A stretch of 64,000 nt of DNA from Hyphomicrobiales bacterium (GTDB lineage: Bacteria > Pseudomonadota > Alphaproteobacteria > Rhizobiales > Rhizobiaceae): positions 248,001 to 312,000 of the forward strand of contig UCHV01000014.1 of assembly GCA_900472395.1 (NCBI GenBank). Direction: 5' to 3'. The notes under the pieces were generated by a model that made no database searches, was not told the DNA's origin, and saw nothing but the letters and a program-made list of their open reading frames with translations. Below are positions 54,743-63,948 of this stretch, one piece after another (position 1 is the stretch's first letter; the number at the start of each line of letters is the position of its first letter). The translations under genes were made by a program, and so were the position numbers.

Positions 54743-55297
54743 ATGAATGACGTAAATGAAGCCGAAGGAGCGGCTCAGGACCTCACGGACATCGCCGCAT
54801 CTGAAGATGCGTTGACGGCATTCGAGTGGTCTTTATGGCGTATTTCAGCCGCCTTCCTGCGCTGGCAGTCAGAATGTAGCAGCGATCTTGCCGGCACCGG
54901 CATCAGCGGGCTGGAGACTGCGGTTCTGCACACGATCCGCTACCGGCAGAAGCCGAAAGGCTTGAGCGAAATCTGCCGCCTGCTCGGTCGCGACGACACC
55001 GCCAATGTGCAATACGCCATCAAGAAGCTGCAGGGCCTCAAGATGATCGAGCGTGTAAAGGGGCGGTCCCGCAAGGATACGCTCTACATTCCGACATCTG
55101 CCGGTGAGCAGCTGACACAGGATTACCGAAGGGTTCGTGAAAACCTCCTGGTTTCGATGATCCAGAGGATCGATCGCTCCGACAACAACCTGCAGTCCAC
55201 CACGGAAATGCTGGAGCTGCTGACGAGCTTCTACGAGGCCGCCACACGCCGCGTGGCCAGCAGCACGCTGCCGGCTGGCCACCCAAGCCATTCCTGA
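54743..55297 (+). CDS. MarR-type winged-helix regulator
   Basis: A 184-residue protein. Residues about 30-165 form a winged helix-turn-helix dimer domain: WSLWRISAAFLRWQSECSS, KPKGLSEICRLLGRDDTANV (recognition region), and KKLQGLKMIERVKGRSRKDT (wing). The dimerisation helices follow. Ligand and target are unknown. GGAGAG precedes ATG 54743; an upstream in-frame ATG at 54707 lacks one. Confidence 0.8.
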   Translation: MNDVNEAEGAAQDLTDIAASEDALTAFEWSLWRISAAFLRWQSECSSDLAGTGISGLETAVLHTIRYRQKPKGLSEICRLLGRDDTANVQYAIKKLQGLKMIERVKGRSRKDTLYIPTSAGEQLTQDYRRVRENLLVSMIQRIDRSDNNLQSTTEMLELLTSFYEAATRRVASSTLPAGHPSHS

Positions 55298-55361
55298 CCT
55301 TTTCCAATCGGCCACACATGCTACGGTGACGTGATCAGAAATTTTCACGGCGGGTGGGAAT

Positions 55362-56189
55362 ATGCTTTTTCATGCGGTTTCAGACTGGAACGACGCTTAT
55401 GCCAATGGCCCCAACATTGCCGGCGGCAGTGCCTGGCCACAGGCATGGGTGGAGCCTGCCCAAACCTATCGCGCACACATGCTGGCTTGTGGCGCCGCCG
55501 AGATAGACATTCCCTACGGATCAATGCCCAGGCATCGGCTCGATCTTTTCCTGCCGGAGAATACGCCGCTCGGACTGGTCGTGTACGTCCATGGGGGTTT
55601 CTGGCAAAGCCTCGACAAATCCTATTGGTCGCACCTAGCCAACGGCGCCGTGAAACGCGGTTATGCCGTGGCCATGCCGCAATATACGCTTTGCCCGGAA
55701 GCTCGCATTTCAGACATTACGCGCGAGGTTTCACAAGCGATTGCCTCGGCGGCTGGCCGGATCGCGGGGCCGATCCACCTGACCGGCCATTCGGCGGGCG
55801 GCCATCTGGTGGCCCGCATGATTTCGAACACGTCTCCTCTTTCCGCCGATATTCGCGCGCGTATCGGCAATACCGTGTCGATTTCCGGTCTGCACGACCT
55901 GCGCCCTCTCCTCAGCACCCAGCTGAATGACAAACTGCAGCTGACGCCGGAGGAGGCCGAACTGGAAAGTCCAGCACTTTTGTCGCCGGGAGACAATACC
56001 CGGCTTTTCTGCTGGGTGGGTGCAACTGAACGCGCCGAATTCATCCGTCAGAACGATCTGCTCGCCAATATCTGGACGGGGCTTGGGGCATCGACCGGCC
56101 TCCATCACGAACCCGACCGGCACCATTTCAATGTGGTCGATGGATTGGCCGACCCCGACCATGCGCTGACGGCAACACTTCTCTCCTGA
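55362..56189 (+). CDS. Alpha/beta hydrolase (kynurenine formamidase-like)
   Basis: A 275-residue serine hydrolase. The oxyanion motif is VVYVHGGFWQSLDKSYW (HGG type), the nucleophile elbow LTGHSAGGHLVAR, and a likely catalytic His near HHFNVVDGLADP. The HGGFW and Y-W arrangement is like arylformamidases and esterases of the BD-FAE group. The substrate is unknown. It is 64 bases after the MarR-type gene on the same strand and could be its target. Confidence 0.83.
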   Translation: MLFHAVSDWNDAYANGPNIAGGSAWPQAWVEPAQTYRAHMLACGAAEIDIPYGSMPRHRLDLFLPENTPLGLVVYVHGGFWQSLDKSYWSHLANGAVKRGYAVAMPQYTLCPEARISDITREVSQAIASAAGRIAGPIHLTGHSAGGHLVARMISNTSPLSADIRARIGNTVSISGLHDLRPLLSTQLNDKLQLTPEEAELESPALLSPGDNTRLFCWVGATERAEFIRQNDLLANIWTGLGASTGLHHEPDRHHFNVVDGLADPDHALTATLLS

Positions 56190-56286
56190 TAATCTTCACG
56201 ACGGCTGCGTTTCGTTTCAGACAAAACCGTCGTAAGGCCGGTCACATTAAGATGACGTCGAGACGATTCGCAAAGAGCCCTTCCCG

Positions 56287-57078
56287 ATGATGTTTTATCT
56301 CTCGAAAATCGTCTGGCTGCTGTTGCAGCCCTTATCACTGGTATTTTTACTGTGCCTGGCAGGCGCCTTGCTGGCCCTTTTCAGGTGCAGGCGAGCGGGC
56401 GGAGTTCTATCACTTTCGGCGGCATTGCTGTTGTTCGTGACGCTCTACACGACGACCGGCAGTATCGCCCTGCAAGCGCTGGAAGATCACGTGCCGAAGG
56501 CCAAAGGCGACCCGGGCGCTCTTTCCTGCATCATCGTGCTGGGCGGAGCACTTGAAAATCAGGTGACGACCACCCGAGGCGGGATGGAACTCAATCAGGC
56601 CGCGGACCGGTTCGTCGAAACGGCGCGGCTGGCGCTGAAATACCCGGAAGCGAAAATACTGATCTCAGGTGGCGACGGTTCGATCAGCGGCAATTACGAG
56701 GGTGAGGCGAATGCTTCCGAACGGTTCTTTTCCGCCTTCGGCATCTCCTCAGAACGGCTGATCAAGGAAAATACATCGCGCAACACGTTCGAGAACACGC
56801 TGAACACTGCGGCATTGCTGAAAGAAAACGGGCTGTCGAACTGCATTCTGATCACTTCGGCGTTTCACATGCCGCGATCGCTTGGTCTTTTTCGCCAGGC
56901 GGGATTGGCGGTGACACCATGGCCTGTCGATTATCGCACAGCAGGCAACGAGAGATTGGGCTTCGACTTCACCCAACCATCCCTCAACGCACAGCAGGCG
57001 GCGACGGCTGCCCGGGAGTGGATGGGCTTGGCCGGCTATTACCTTGCCGGCCGAACAGGGTCGCTGCTACCGGACTGA
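56287..57078 (+). CDS. YdcF/ElyC family membrane protein (DUF218)
   Basis: A 263-residue protein with two N-terminal helices (LLLQPLSLVFLLCLAGALLA and VLSLSAALLLFVTLYTTTGS) and a DUF218 domain: IIVLGGALENQVTTTRGGME, ILISGGDGSISGNYEGEANA, and SAFHMPRSLGLFRQAGL. Family members such as ElyC act in envelope integrity or undecaprenyl-phosphate metabolism. Its stop abuts the stop of the next, convergent gene with no gap. Confidence 0.88.
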   Translation: MMFYLSKIVWLLLQPLSLVFLLCLAGALLALFRCRRAGGVLSLSAALLLFVTLYTTTGSIALQALEDHVPKAKGDPGALSCIIVLGGALENQVTTTRGGMELNQAADRFVETARLALKYPEAKILISGGDGSISGNYEGEANASERFFSAFGISSERLIKENTSRNTFENTLNTAALLKENGLSNCILITSAFHMPRSLGLFRQAGLAVTPWPVDYRTAGNERLGFDFTQPSLNAQQAATAAREWMGLAGYYLAGRTGSLLPD

Positions 57079-57546
57079 TTATTTCTTCGAGATGGTCACG
57101 AACTTCGTGCCGCGCACCCGAACGGTCATCTCGCAAGGGTCGCCGCCGGTACGATCGCAATATTTCGGCGCCATCTTGAAGACGAACACCATGTTGCCGA
57201 AGCGCTTGATGAAGTCGTAACTGAAGATCCGGGCAGTCGCGATCATGAAGTAACCGCCCTCCTTCACCTGCAGATAGAAGTTATAAGGGCAACCTTCCTC
57301 GTTACAAGCCGGGCCCTTGGCACCGTCGCAGCGATAGGCGCCGTGATTGGAGATGGCGTCGATCAGGCCGTCATTGTTGATGTCCATGCGGGTGATGAAA
57401 TCACCGCCGAATTCAACGGTTTTGCACTGCTTGCGGAAATGATCTTTTTCATAAATTTCCGGATCGCTCAGCAGTTGCTGCTGCGCAAAAGCGGGCGTTG
57501 CCGCAGTCAGGCAGAGCAATGCGGCGAAAACAGACAATATCTTCAT
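57079..57546 (-). CDS. Small secreted protein with an EF-hand-like loop, unknown
   Basis: A 155-residue protein with a signal peptide (MKILSVFAALLCLTAATPAFA). The mature part has six cysteines and DINNDGLIDAI, which resembles an EF-hand calcium loop, shortly before a Cys-rich stretch (YRCDGAKGPACNEEGCPY). I do not recognise the family. GGAGCC precedes ATG 57546 at seven bases. The frame is open upstream for 35 codons without signal-peptide character. It is convergent with ydcF, stop to stop. Confidence 0.75.
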   Translation of the reverse strand: MKILSVFAALLCLTAATPAFAQQQLLSDPEIYEKDHFRKQCKTVEFGGDFITRMDINNDGLIDAISNHGAYRCDGAKGPACNEEGCPYNFYLQVKEGGYFMIATARIFSYDFIKRFGNMVFVFKMAPKYCDRTGGDPCEMTVRVRGTKFVTISKK

Positions 57547-57667
57547 CAAAAGGGCTCCGGGAAACGGCATGCAAAGGTCTTCGGGGCGCCAAATGGCCGG
57601 CGGCCCGATATCCTTTTCCCAAATGGCGCTTGCGCGGCGCTGACGAGACAACTCCCGGGAGTTGCGA

Positions 57668-58087
57668 TCAGGCCTTTTTCTCGCGGAGGCGGATGATCAC
57701 GTCGACATGGGCGATTTCCATGCCTTCCGGCGGCGGCGGCAGGTTGTCGATCGCCAGATTGTTGATCGGGATGTCCAGCACTTCGTTGCGTCCTTCAACG
57801 AAGAAGTGATGGTGATCGGACGTGTTCGTGTCGAAATAGGTTTTTGCACTTTCGACGGCGAGCACCCGGATCATACCGGCTTCGGTGAACTGGTGCAGGG
57901 TGTTATAGACCGTGGCAAGCGAAACCGGCACGCCGGCAGACGTCGCCTCCTCGTGCAATTCCTCCACGGTCAGATGGCGATCACCCTTGGCAAACAGGAG
58001 ATCTGCAAGTGCGATACGTTGCCGCGTTGGACGCAGCCCGCATACCCGCAATCTCGTTTCAACGTCCATGCTGGCTTCAGCCATCAT
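57668..58087 (-). CDS. irr: Iron response regulator Irr (Fur family)
   Basis: A 139-residue Fur-family regulator. The winged helix includes LRPTRQRIALADLLFAKGDR and SLATVYNTLHQFTEAG. The ligand-binding histidines are in TSDHHHFFVEG. It lacks the N-terminal GCPWHD haem regulatory motif of Bradyrhizobium Irr, like other Rhizobium/Agrobacterium Irr proteins. It represses or activates iron genes when haem is scarce. AGGAG lies about nine bases before ATG 58087. Confidence 0.88.
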   Translation of the reverse strand: MMAEASMDVETRLRVCGLRPTRQRIALADLLFAKGDRHLTVEELHEEATSAGVPVSLATVYNTLHQFTEAGMIRVLAVESAKTYFDTNTSDHHHFFVEGRNEVLDIPINNLAIDNLPPPPEGMEIAHVDVIIRLREKKA

Positions 58088-58128
58088 GCAAGCAAACTCC
58101 TGTCAGCTTTGATAAAGTTCAACACTCG

Positions 58129-58156
58129 ATATAACTTTACCGACGAATGGTTTCAA
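58129..58156 (-). promoter_or_regulatory. Candidate irr promoter
   Basis: On the minus strand TTGAAA (58151-58156), a 16-base spacer and TTATAT (58129-58134) lie about 45 bases before irr. I found no Irr-box (TTTAGAA-N3-TTCTAAA type) near it. Confidence 0.5.
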
Positions 58157-58328
58157 TAGCGCAAGTGTTCGCGCCATGGGCAAGCGGTAATGCGCCTTCT
58201 TTACATTGGCGAAAAAACGCATTTTTGCCGTTTGCGCCTCTGGTTTGGCGGCTTCGCTTCCTATATGCCCACGTGATCGTATGGGGCAGTCCCGATTGAT
58301 CGGCGATAAGCGGATTGGGTCAGCTCTC

Positions 58329-58357
58329 TTAATTTTGTGCCGATCCTGCTCTATAGC
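58329..58357 (+). promoter_or_regulatory. Candidate fabA promoter
   Basis: CTTAAT, a 17-base spacer and CTATAG (58352-58357), 39 bases before fabA. The rest of the 309-base irr-fabA gap shows no further clear motif. Confidence 0.55.
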
Positions 58358-58396
58358 TTCGGATGGCCGAGACAGACGGAGTAATGGATAATCCTG

Positions 58397-58912
58397 ATGG
58401 CAACCAGACAGTCCAGCTATAGCTACGAAGAAATCCTCGCCTGCGCACATGGTGAACTCTTCGGACCCGGTAACGCGCAATTGCCGCTGCCGCCCATGCT
58501 GATGGTCCACCGCATCACGGATATTTCCGAAACCGGCGGCGCATTCGACAAGGGTTACCTCCGCGCCGAATACGACGTGCGTCCGGACGATTGGTATTTT
58601 CCCTGCCATTTCGAAGGCAACCCGATCATGCCGGGCTGCCTTGGCCTTGACGGCATGTGGCAGCTGACCGGCTTCTTCCTCGGCTGGCTGGGCGAAGAAG
58701 GTCGCGGCATGGCGCTTTCCACCGGTGAAGTGAAGTTCAAGGGCATGATCCGCCCCACCACCAAGCTTCTCGAATTCGGTATCGACTTCAAGCGCGTCAT
58801 GAAGGGCCGTCTCGTGCTCGGCACTGCTGACGGCTGGCTGAAGGCTGATGGCGAAACCATTTATCAGGCAACCGACCTGCGCGTCGGTCTGTCCAAAGAC
58901 AAGACGGCCTGA
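58397..58912 (+). CDS. fabA: 3-hydroxydecanoyl-ACP dehydratase/isomerase
   Basis: A 171-residue enzyme that dehydrates and isomerises 10-carbon intermediates to start unsaturated fatty acid synthesis. The catalytic His is in [20 protein letters not shown], and the catalytic Asp region is LDGMWQL. The length is standard. It is first gene of fabA-fabB-fabI. Confidence 0.97.
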   Translation: MATRQSSYSYEEILACAHGELFGPGNAQLPLPPMLMVHRITDISETGGAFDKGYLRAEYDVRPDDWYFPCHFEGNPIMPGCLGLDGMWQLTGFFLGWLGEEGRGMALSTGEVKFKGMIRPTTKLLEFGIDFKRVMKGRLVLGTADGWLKADGETIYQATDLRVGLSKDKTA

Positions 58913-58959
58913 ACCGCTTCGCAAAAGGCGGTCGACGAAAACAACAAAGGTTTGATCAC

Positions 58960-60183
58960 ATGAGACGGGTAGTAGTCACGGGCCTGGGGATCGTGTCCTC
59001 GATCGGTAACGACGCTGGCGAAGTCACCGAATCCCTGCGTCAGGCAAAGTCCGGCATTTCCTTTTCCCCCGATTTCGCCGAGCACGGTTTCAAGTGCCAG
59101 GTATGGGGCAAGCCGAACATCGATACGGCCGATCTTGTCGATCGCCGCGCCATGCGCTTCCTCTCTCAGGGTGGTGCCTGGAACCACGTCGCGATGAAGC
59201 AGGCCCTGGCCGACAGCGGCCTGGAAGAGAAGGACTACGCCGAAAACGAGCGTGCCGGCATCATCATGGGTTCGGGCGGTCCTTCCACCCGCACGCTGAT
59301 CGAAGCCGCCGACATCACCATCAAGAACAACAGCCCGAAGCGCATTGGCCCGTTTGCCGTGCCGAAGGCGATGTCTTCGACGGCATCGGCAACGCTTGCC
59401 ACCTGGTTCAAGATCCACGGCGTCAACTACTCGATCTCGTCGGCCTGCTCGACGTCTGCACATTGCATCGGCAACGCCGCCGAGATGATCCAGTGGGGCA
59501 AGCAGGACATCATGTTCGCCGGCGGCCATGAAGATCTCGACTGGACCATGTCGAACCTGTTCGACGCCATGGGCGCCATGTCCTCGAAATACAACGACAA
59601 CGCACCAAGCGCCTCACGCGCCTATGACGTTGATCGTGACGGCTTTGTCATCGCTGGCGGCGCAGGCGTTCTGGTTCTCGAGGAACTGGAACACGCCAAG
59701 GCCCGCGGTGCAAAGATCTACGCGGAAATCACCGGTTACGGCGCAACTTCCGACGGCTACGACATGGTTGCTCCATCAGGCGAAGGCGCTATCCGCTGCA
59801 TGCGTCAGGCACTTTCGACCGTGAAGGGCGAAGTCGACTACATCAACACCCACGGCACTTCGACGCCTGTTGGTGATTCGAAGGAAATCGGCGCCATCCG
59901 CACCGTCTTCGGCGACAAGATCCCGCATATCCAGTCGACCAAGTCGCTGACCGGCCATTCGCTCGGTGCTGCCGGCGTGCAGGAATCGATCTACGGTCTT
60001 CTGATGATGCAGGCCGGTTTCATCGGCGAAAGCGCCCATATCCAGAACCTCGACCCGGAATTCGACGGTGTGCCGATCGTGCGCAAGCGCATCGACAATG
60101 CCAAGATCGACACCGTTCTTTCCAACTCGTTCGGCTTCGGCGGCACCAACGCCACGCTCGTCTTCCAGCGCTATAACGGATAA
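58960..60183 (+). CDS. fabB: 3-oxoacyl-ACP synthase I
   Basis: A 407-residue condensing enzyme. The nucleophile Cys is in [16 protein letters not shown], the two active-site His are in [13 protein letters not shown] and [10 protein letters not shown], and the C-terminal [12 protein letters not shown] is conserved. It elongates the cis-unsaturated intermediates made by FabA. fabI begins five bases after its stop. Confidence 0.97.
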   Translation: MRRVVVTGLGIVSSIGNDAGEVTESLRQAKSGISFSPDFAEHGFKCQVWGKPNIDTADLVDRRAMRFLSQGGAWNHVAMKQALADSGLEEKDYAENERAGIIMGSGGPSTRTLIEAADITIKNNSPKRIGPFAVPKAMSSTASATLATWFKIHGVNYSISSACSTSAHCIGNAAEMIQWGKQDIMFAGGHEDLDWTMSNLFDAMGAMSSKYNDNAPSASRAYDVDRDGFVIAGGAGVLVLEELEHAKARGAKIYAEITGYGATSDGYDMVAPSGEGAIRCMRQALSTVKGEVDYINTHGTSTPVGDSKEIGAIRTVFGDKIPHIQSTKSLTGHSLGAAGVQESIYGLLMMQAGFIGESAHIQNLDPEFDGVPIVRKRIDNAKIDTVLSNSFGFGGTNATLVFQRYNG

Positions 60184-60187
60184 TCCC

Positions 60188-60997
60188 ATGACAGGAATCA
60201 TGCAGGGCAAACGCGGCCTGATCATGGGCGTTGCCAACAACCATTCGATCGCCTGGGGCATTGCCAAGGCATTGGCGGCACAGGGTGCGGAACTGGCCTT
60301 CACCTATCAGGGTGATGCGCTGGGCAAGCGGGTGAAGCCGCTGGCGGCGGAGGTCGGCTCCGACTTCGTCATTCCGTGCGATGTCGAGGATATCGCCTCT
60401 GTCGACGCGACATTCGACGCTTTGAAGGAACGCTGGGGCACGATCGATTTCCTCGTTCACGCCATCGGTTTTTCCGACAAGAACGAACTGAAGGGCCAGT
60501 ACGCCGAAACCACGCGCGAAAACTTTTCGCGCACCATGGTGATTTCGTGCTTCTCGTTCACGGAAATCGCCAAGCGCGCAGCACCGTTGATGACCAATGG
60601 CGGCTCCATGCTGACATTGACCTACAACGGCTCGCAGCGCGTCATACCGAACTACAACGTCATGGGCGTGGCCAAGGCTGCTCTTGAAGCCTCCGTACGC
60701 TATCTGGCAGCGGATTTCGGTCCGCAGGATGTTCGTGTCAACACGATCTCGGCAGGCCCGGTGCGCACACTTGCCGGTGCCGGTATTTCCGATGCCCGTG
60801 CGATCTATTCCTGGAACAAGGAAAATTCGCCGTTGCGCCGCACCGCAACGATCGAGGATATCGGCGGCTCGGCTCTTTACCTGCTTTCCGACCTTTCGCG
60901 CGGCGTGACCGGCGAAGTGCATTATGTCGACGCCGGTTACAGCATCACCTCGCTGCCGACGCTGGACAAGCTGCGCAAGGCAGACGTCGTCGAGTAA
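60188..60997 (+). CDS. fabI: Enoyl-ACP reductase (NADH)
   Basis: A 269-residue short-chain dehydrogenase-type reductase that completes each fatty acid elongation cycle. The N-terminal GLIMGVANNHSIAWGIAKAL is the FabI nucleotide-binding motif. The active site is YNVMGVAK with Tyr and Lys six residues apart. It follows fabB directly. Rhizobia often carry more than one FabI; this copy is in the fabA-fabB operon. Confidence 0.95.
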   Translation: MTGIMQGKRGLIMGVANNHSIAWGIAKALAAQGAELAFTYQGDALGKRVKPLAAEVGSDFVIPCDVEDIASVDATFDALKERWGTIDFLVHAIGFSDKNELKGQYAETTRENFSRTMVISCFSFTEIAKRAAPLMTNGGSMLTLTYNGSQRVIPNYNVMGVAKAALEASVRYLAADFGPQDVRVNTISAGPVRTLAGAGISDARAIYSWNKENSPLRRTATIEDIGGSALYLLSDLSRGVTGEVHYVDAGYSITSLPTLDKLRKADVVE

Positions 60998-61009
60998 TCG
61001 ACCGTATCA

Positions 61010-61645
61010 TTATTGCTTCAATTCTGCGGCCGCCTGGACATTCCCGGCGGCCGCAGCTTCTTTGAGAAGCTCTTTCGCTCTTGTTGGATCATCCCCGGCC
61101 ACAAGTTGGGCCAGCTTCCATTTCGCCCAGTGATCTTTTGTCTTCGGCAGGCTGAGTTCGAGATACCGTATTGCCAGCGCCACATCCTTCTTCACGCCCT
61201 CACCGTCGGCGAGCATGAAGGCCAACATGTGATAGGCCCAGATATTGTCGTTGTCCGCTGAAACGCGATACCAGATTGCCGCGATCCGCGGATCGACCTC
61301 AACGCCGATGCCCTTCTGATAACACCAGCCGATTTTCAGCTGGCCGTGTTTGTCGTTTCGGGCTGCAGCGCGCATGTACCAATCGAAAGCCAGCACCGGA
61401 TCCCTGGTGACGCCGATACCGTTCTCGTAAATCTCCCCAAGCTTGTAAGCAGCAGCGGTATTGCCCTTGTCGGCAGCAAGACGAAAGTAATGGGCGGAAA
61501 GCCTGAGATCATCGTGTCCCTTGAGCTTTCCGGACTGGTAAACCTCGGCGGTATTATACCATTCCCAGGTGATCCTGGCCGGTTCGGCCTGCACATGAGG
61601 CATGCCAGCCAAAAGCATTCCGCAGGCAATCGACACCCGGCGCAT
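61010..61645 (-). CDS. Exported Sel1-repeat protein
   Basis: A 211-residue protein with a signal peptide (VSIACGMLLAGMPHVQA) and about four Sel1-like repeats, for example KGNTAAAYKLGEIYENGIGV, then NDKHGQLKIGWCYQKGIGVE and IWAYHMLAFMLADGEGVKKD. Sel1 repeats form helical solenoids for protein binding. The partner is unknown. It is convergent with fabI, with 12 bases between stops. Confidence 0.85.
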   Translation of the reverse strand: MRRVSIACGMLLAGMPHVQAEPARITWEWYNTAEVYQSGKLKGHDDLRLSAHYFRLAADKGNTAAAYKLGEIYENGIGVTRDPVLAFDWYMRAAARNDKHGQLKIGWCYQKGIGVEVDPRIAAIWYRVSADNDNIWAYHMLAFMLADGEGVKKDVALAIRYLELSLPKTKDHWAKWKLAQLVAGDDPTRAKELLKEAAAAGNVQAAAELKQ

Positions 61646-61713
61646 TCAATTGCTCCCCATCAACAACCGAATGCAACCATAGACTGCAATTTTTAGATAT
61701 CAATGACCGTTGC

Positions 61714-62769
61714 TTACCCTTCACCCGCGATATCGGTGGCTTCGGCTTTCATCGGCTTGTATTTGAACGCTGCGCAGACAATGCCGTGATCGTTGGTGCC
61801 GCTTGTCTTGTGATCGTCGAAATGCAGGTGGTCGTTGTTGATTGTTAGGCCATCGAACATCCAGATGCGTCGGCGACTGTTGTCGTAAAACTCCTCGCTG
61901 ACAAAGATATGGTCGAGCGATTCCATCATGTCCTGATGGATATGAGTGTAATAGATATCGCGGGTGCTGCGATATTCCTGCAGCGTCTGCGCGGTGTAGA
62001 GCGCCGTATCTCCCCCGCCGAGACTGTCACCAACCAGGAAACGCGGCTGTCCCGTCAGGATGTTGGCGGTATTGCTGAGCTGGCCATCATTGACATCGCC
62101 AAGCACCATGACCGATGTGCGCGTTCCCTTCATCTGATCCGTGAGCATGAAACGCAGGGCGGCCGCCTCCGCGGTGCGGCGAATGGTCGAGATTGCCGCA
62201 CCTATGGCCGTGGAATGTTTGCTGTAGTTTGCCTTTGCGCCCTTGTACCAATCTTCGTGATCGATCCGTGTCGGTGCCTTGGACTTGAAGTGGCAGACAT
62301 AGACATGCGCGTCTTCATGGTCATCATGTGGTCTGATGGTGAAATGCAGGACAGGGCGCGAAAAACTGTCGATCGAGACAGAGATCGCTTTTGTCTGCGG
62401 ATCGTCACCGGAGCTTTCGAGGCGAAATTTGTCGGGAAACTTGACGATCCATTCCGGCTTGCCGGTCAAAAGCCCCTTGCGAACAATGGCAGCGCAAACG
62501 ATCTGTTTTCCGGTCGCATCCGGCGGGACGATCAGCTGGTAGTCATCCAGCAGTCCAGATGCTTTGAGGGCATTTTCAAGCGAAGTGGCGTGCCAGACTT
62601 CCTGAAACCCGAAAACATCAGGTTTCAACTGCCGGATGTTGCGTGCCGTCCACTCGATCTTGCGGTCGTATTGCTCTTGGCTCCAGCCGTCGCCGGTATA
62701 GATCGGCAGGCCGGGTTCATTGAGATTGAGAAGATTGAAAGTCCCGATCGTCAGTCGCTTGAGCGCCAT
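61714..62769 (-). CDS. Endonuclease/exonuclease/phosphatase family protein
   Basis: A 351-residue protein of the EEP metal-dependent phosphohydrolase fold. LTIGTFNLLNLN, the metal-binding Glu in VFGFQEVWH, VMVLGDVNDG, ESLDHIFVSEEF and the catalytic TSGTNDHGIVCA are in the right order. No signal peptide is seen. It could act on nucleic acid, phospholipid or inositol phosphates; the substrate is unknown. Confidence 0.83.
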   Translation of the reverse strand: MALKRLTIGTFNLLNLNEPGLPIYTGDGWSQEQYDRKIEWTARNIRQLKPDVFGFQEVWHATSLENALKASGLLDDYQLIVPPDATGKQIVCAAIVRKGLLTGKPEWIVKFPDKFRLESSGDDPQTKAISVSIDSFSRPVLHFTIRPHDDHEDAHVYVCHFKSKAPTRIDHEDWYKGAKANYSKHSTAIGAAISTIRRTAEAAALRFMLTDQMKGTRTSVMVLGDVNDGQLSNTANILTGQPRFLVGDSLGGGDTALYTAQTLQEYRSTRDIYYTHIHQDMMESLDHIFVSEEFYDNSRRRIWMFDGLTINNDHLHFDDHKTSGTNDHGIVCAAFKYKPMKAEATDIAGEG

Positions 62770-62844
62770 CGCACGTCCCCCTCAATGGATATTCACATTG
62801 AGGGGAAGTGTGCGACCTGATTTCAACAGGATGATGACGTGGCT

Positions 62845-63852
62845 TTATTTGCGCGCCCAGAGCACCTTGAAGCGGGCATTGCGGCAGGTTTCGCCGCTTT
62901 CACGGAAAGCCTCTGACAGAACCGGCTCATAGGGCAAGCCGCGATTGGCCACCATCAGCAGCTGGCCGCCGCTGCGTAGCGAAGCGGCTGCCGTGCGGAT
63001 CATTGTCTTGCCGAGCTCGGGATCGGCCGCCTGCGCCTCGTGGAAAGGCGGGTTCATGATGACGAGGTCGTATTTTTCCTTCGGCGGCTCGGATCCGAGG
63101 TCCTGCCAGAAGAAACGCGCGGCAAGATCCGGGCAATTGCCGGCGAGATTACGCTTGGCGAATTCCAGCGCCTGCCAGTCGGCTTCGAACAGGTCGATAC
63201 GGTTGGTGCGGCGCGACTTTTCGGCCAGCATGACGGAGAGGTAACCCCAGCCTGCGCCAAAGTCTGCAGCATTGCCGTCGAAATCGGTCGGCAGGCGACT
63301 TGCGAGCAGCTCTGAGCCCGGATCGACGTGATCATGGGAGAAGATGCCCGGAATGGTCTCGAAGCGTCCCTCGACCATGCCTGCGGTCTTGCGCAGCGCC
63401 TTGATGCTGGAAGACGCATCTTCCGGGCGGCCGAACCAGATGGCGACGCCGTGATATTTCGGCGCATAATCCAGCACGATGCCGAGCTTCAGCAACATGG
63501 TGCGCAACGACTGGATACCGTCTTCCTTGCCGCCGGCGATCACGATGATGCCGCCGACCTTCACGCGGGCAAGAACTTCCGCGACACGGTTTTCGTTTTC
63601 GCCGCGATGCTTGCCGCAAAGCACGAGACCGAAATCATAGTCTTCGCCTTCCGCCTCCGGGAACGCATTATCGGAGAGCGAGCGGAACAAGGGGCGGAAA
63701 GGCTGGACGGCGGTAATATCGCCCAGGAACTCCGACGGTTTGGCATGGCCGGCCTCGGCACCAAGGAAGAGCACGCGCTCACCCTCGTCCGGCATCGGCA
63801 CCGCGTCGGTGGCAAAGGGATGGAAAAGCGTCTTGAGGGCGTCTCGGCTCAT
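62845..63852 (-). CDS. RsmC-like class I SAM-dependent methyltransferase
   Basis: A 335-residue methyltransferase with the N-terminal degenerate domain (FDFGLVLCGKHRGENE type) and C-terminal catalytic domain of RsmC/RlmG enzymes. The SAM-binding segment is AADFGAGWGYLSVMLAE, and the catalytic motif is LVIMNPPFHE (NPPFH), characteristic of guanine-N2 methylation of rRNA. The most likely target is G1207-type in 16S rRNA, though RlmG-type activity is possible. Confidence 0.87.
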   Translation of the reverse strand: MSRDALKTLFHPFATDAVPMPDEGERVLFLGAEAGHAKPSEFLGDITAVQPFRPLFRSLSDNAFPEAEGEDYDFGLVLCGKHRGENENRVAEVLARVKVGGIIVIAGGKEDGIQSLRTMLLKLGIVLDYAPKYHGVAIWFGRPEDASSSIKALRKTAGMVEGRFETIPGIFSHDHVDPGSELLASRLPTDFDGNAADFGAGWGYLSVMLAEKSRRTNRIDLFEADWQALEFAKRNLAGNCPDLAARFFWQDLGSEPPKEKYDLVIMNPPFHEAQAADPELGKTMIRTAAASLRSGGQLLMVANRGLPYEPVLSEAFRESGETCRNARFKVLWARK

Positions 63853-63893
63853 GATGTCGGACCTTGGCGGTTTTTGTTTTCTTGGATGGATAA

Positions 63894-63925
63894 AGAAAAG
63901 GCGCGGAAGACAGAGCTTCCGCGCC
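63894..63925 (-). terminator. Intrinsic terminator of the last, partial gene
   Basis: On the minus strand GGCGCGGAAG and CTTCCGCGCC pair across a six-base loop, followed by TTTTCTTT. It lies 23 bases after the stop of the gene that enters from the right edge. Confidence 0.88.
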
Positions 63926-63948
63926 TCGATCTCTCGATAGACGAAAGC

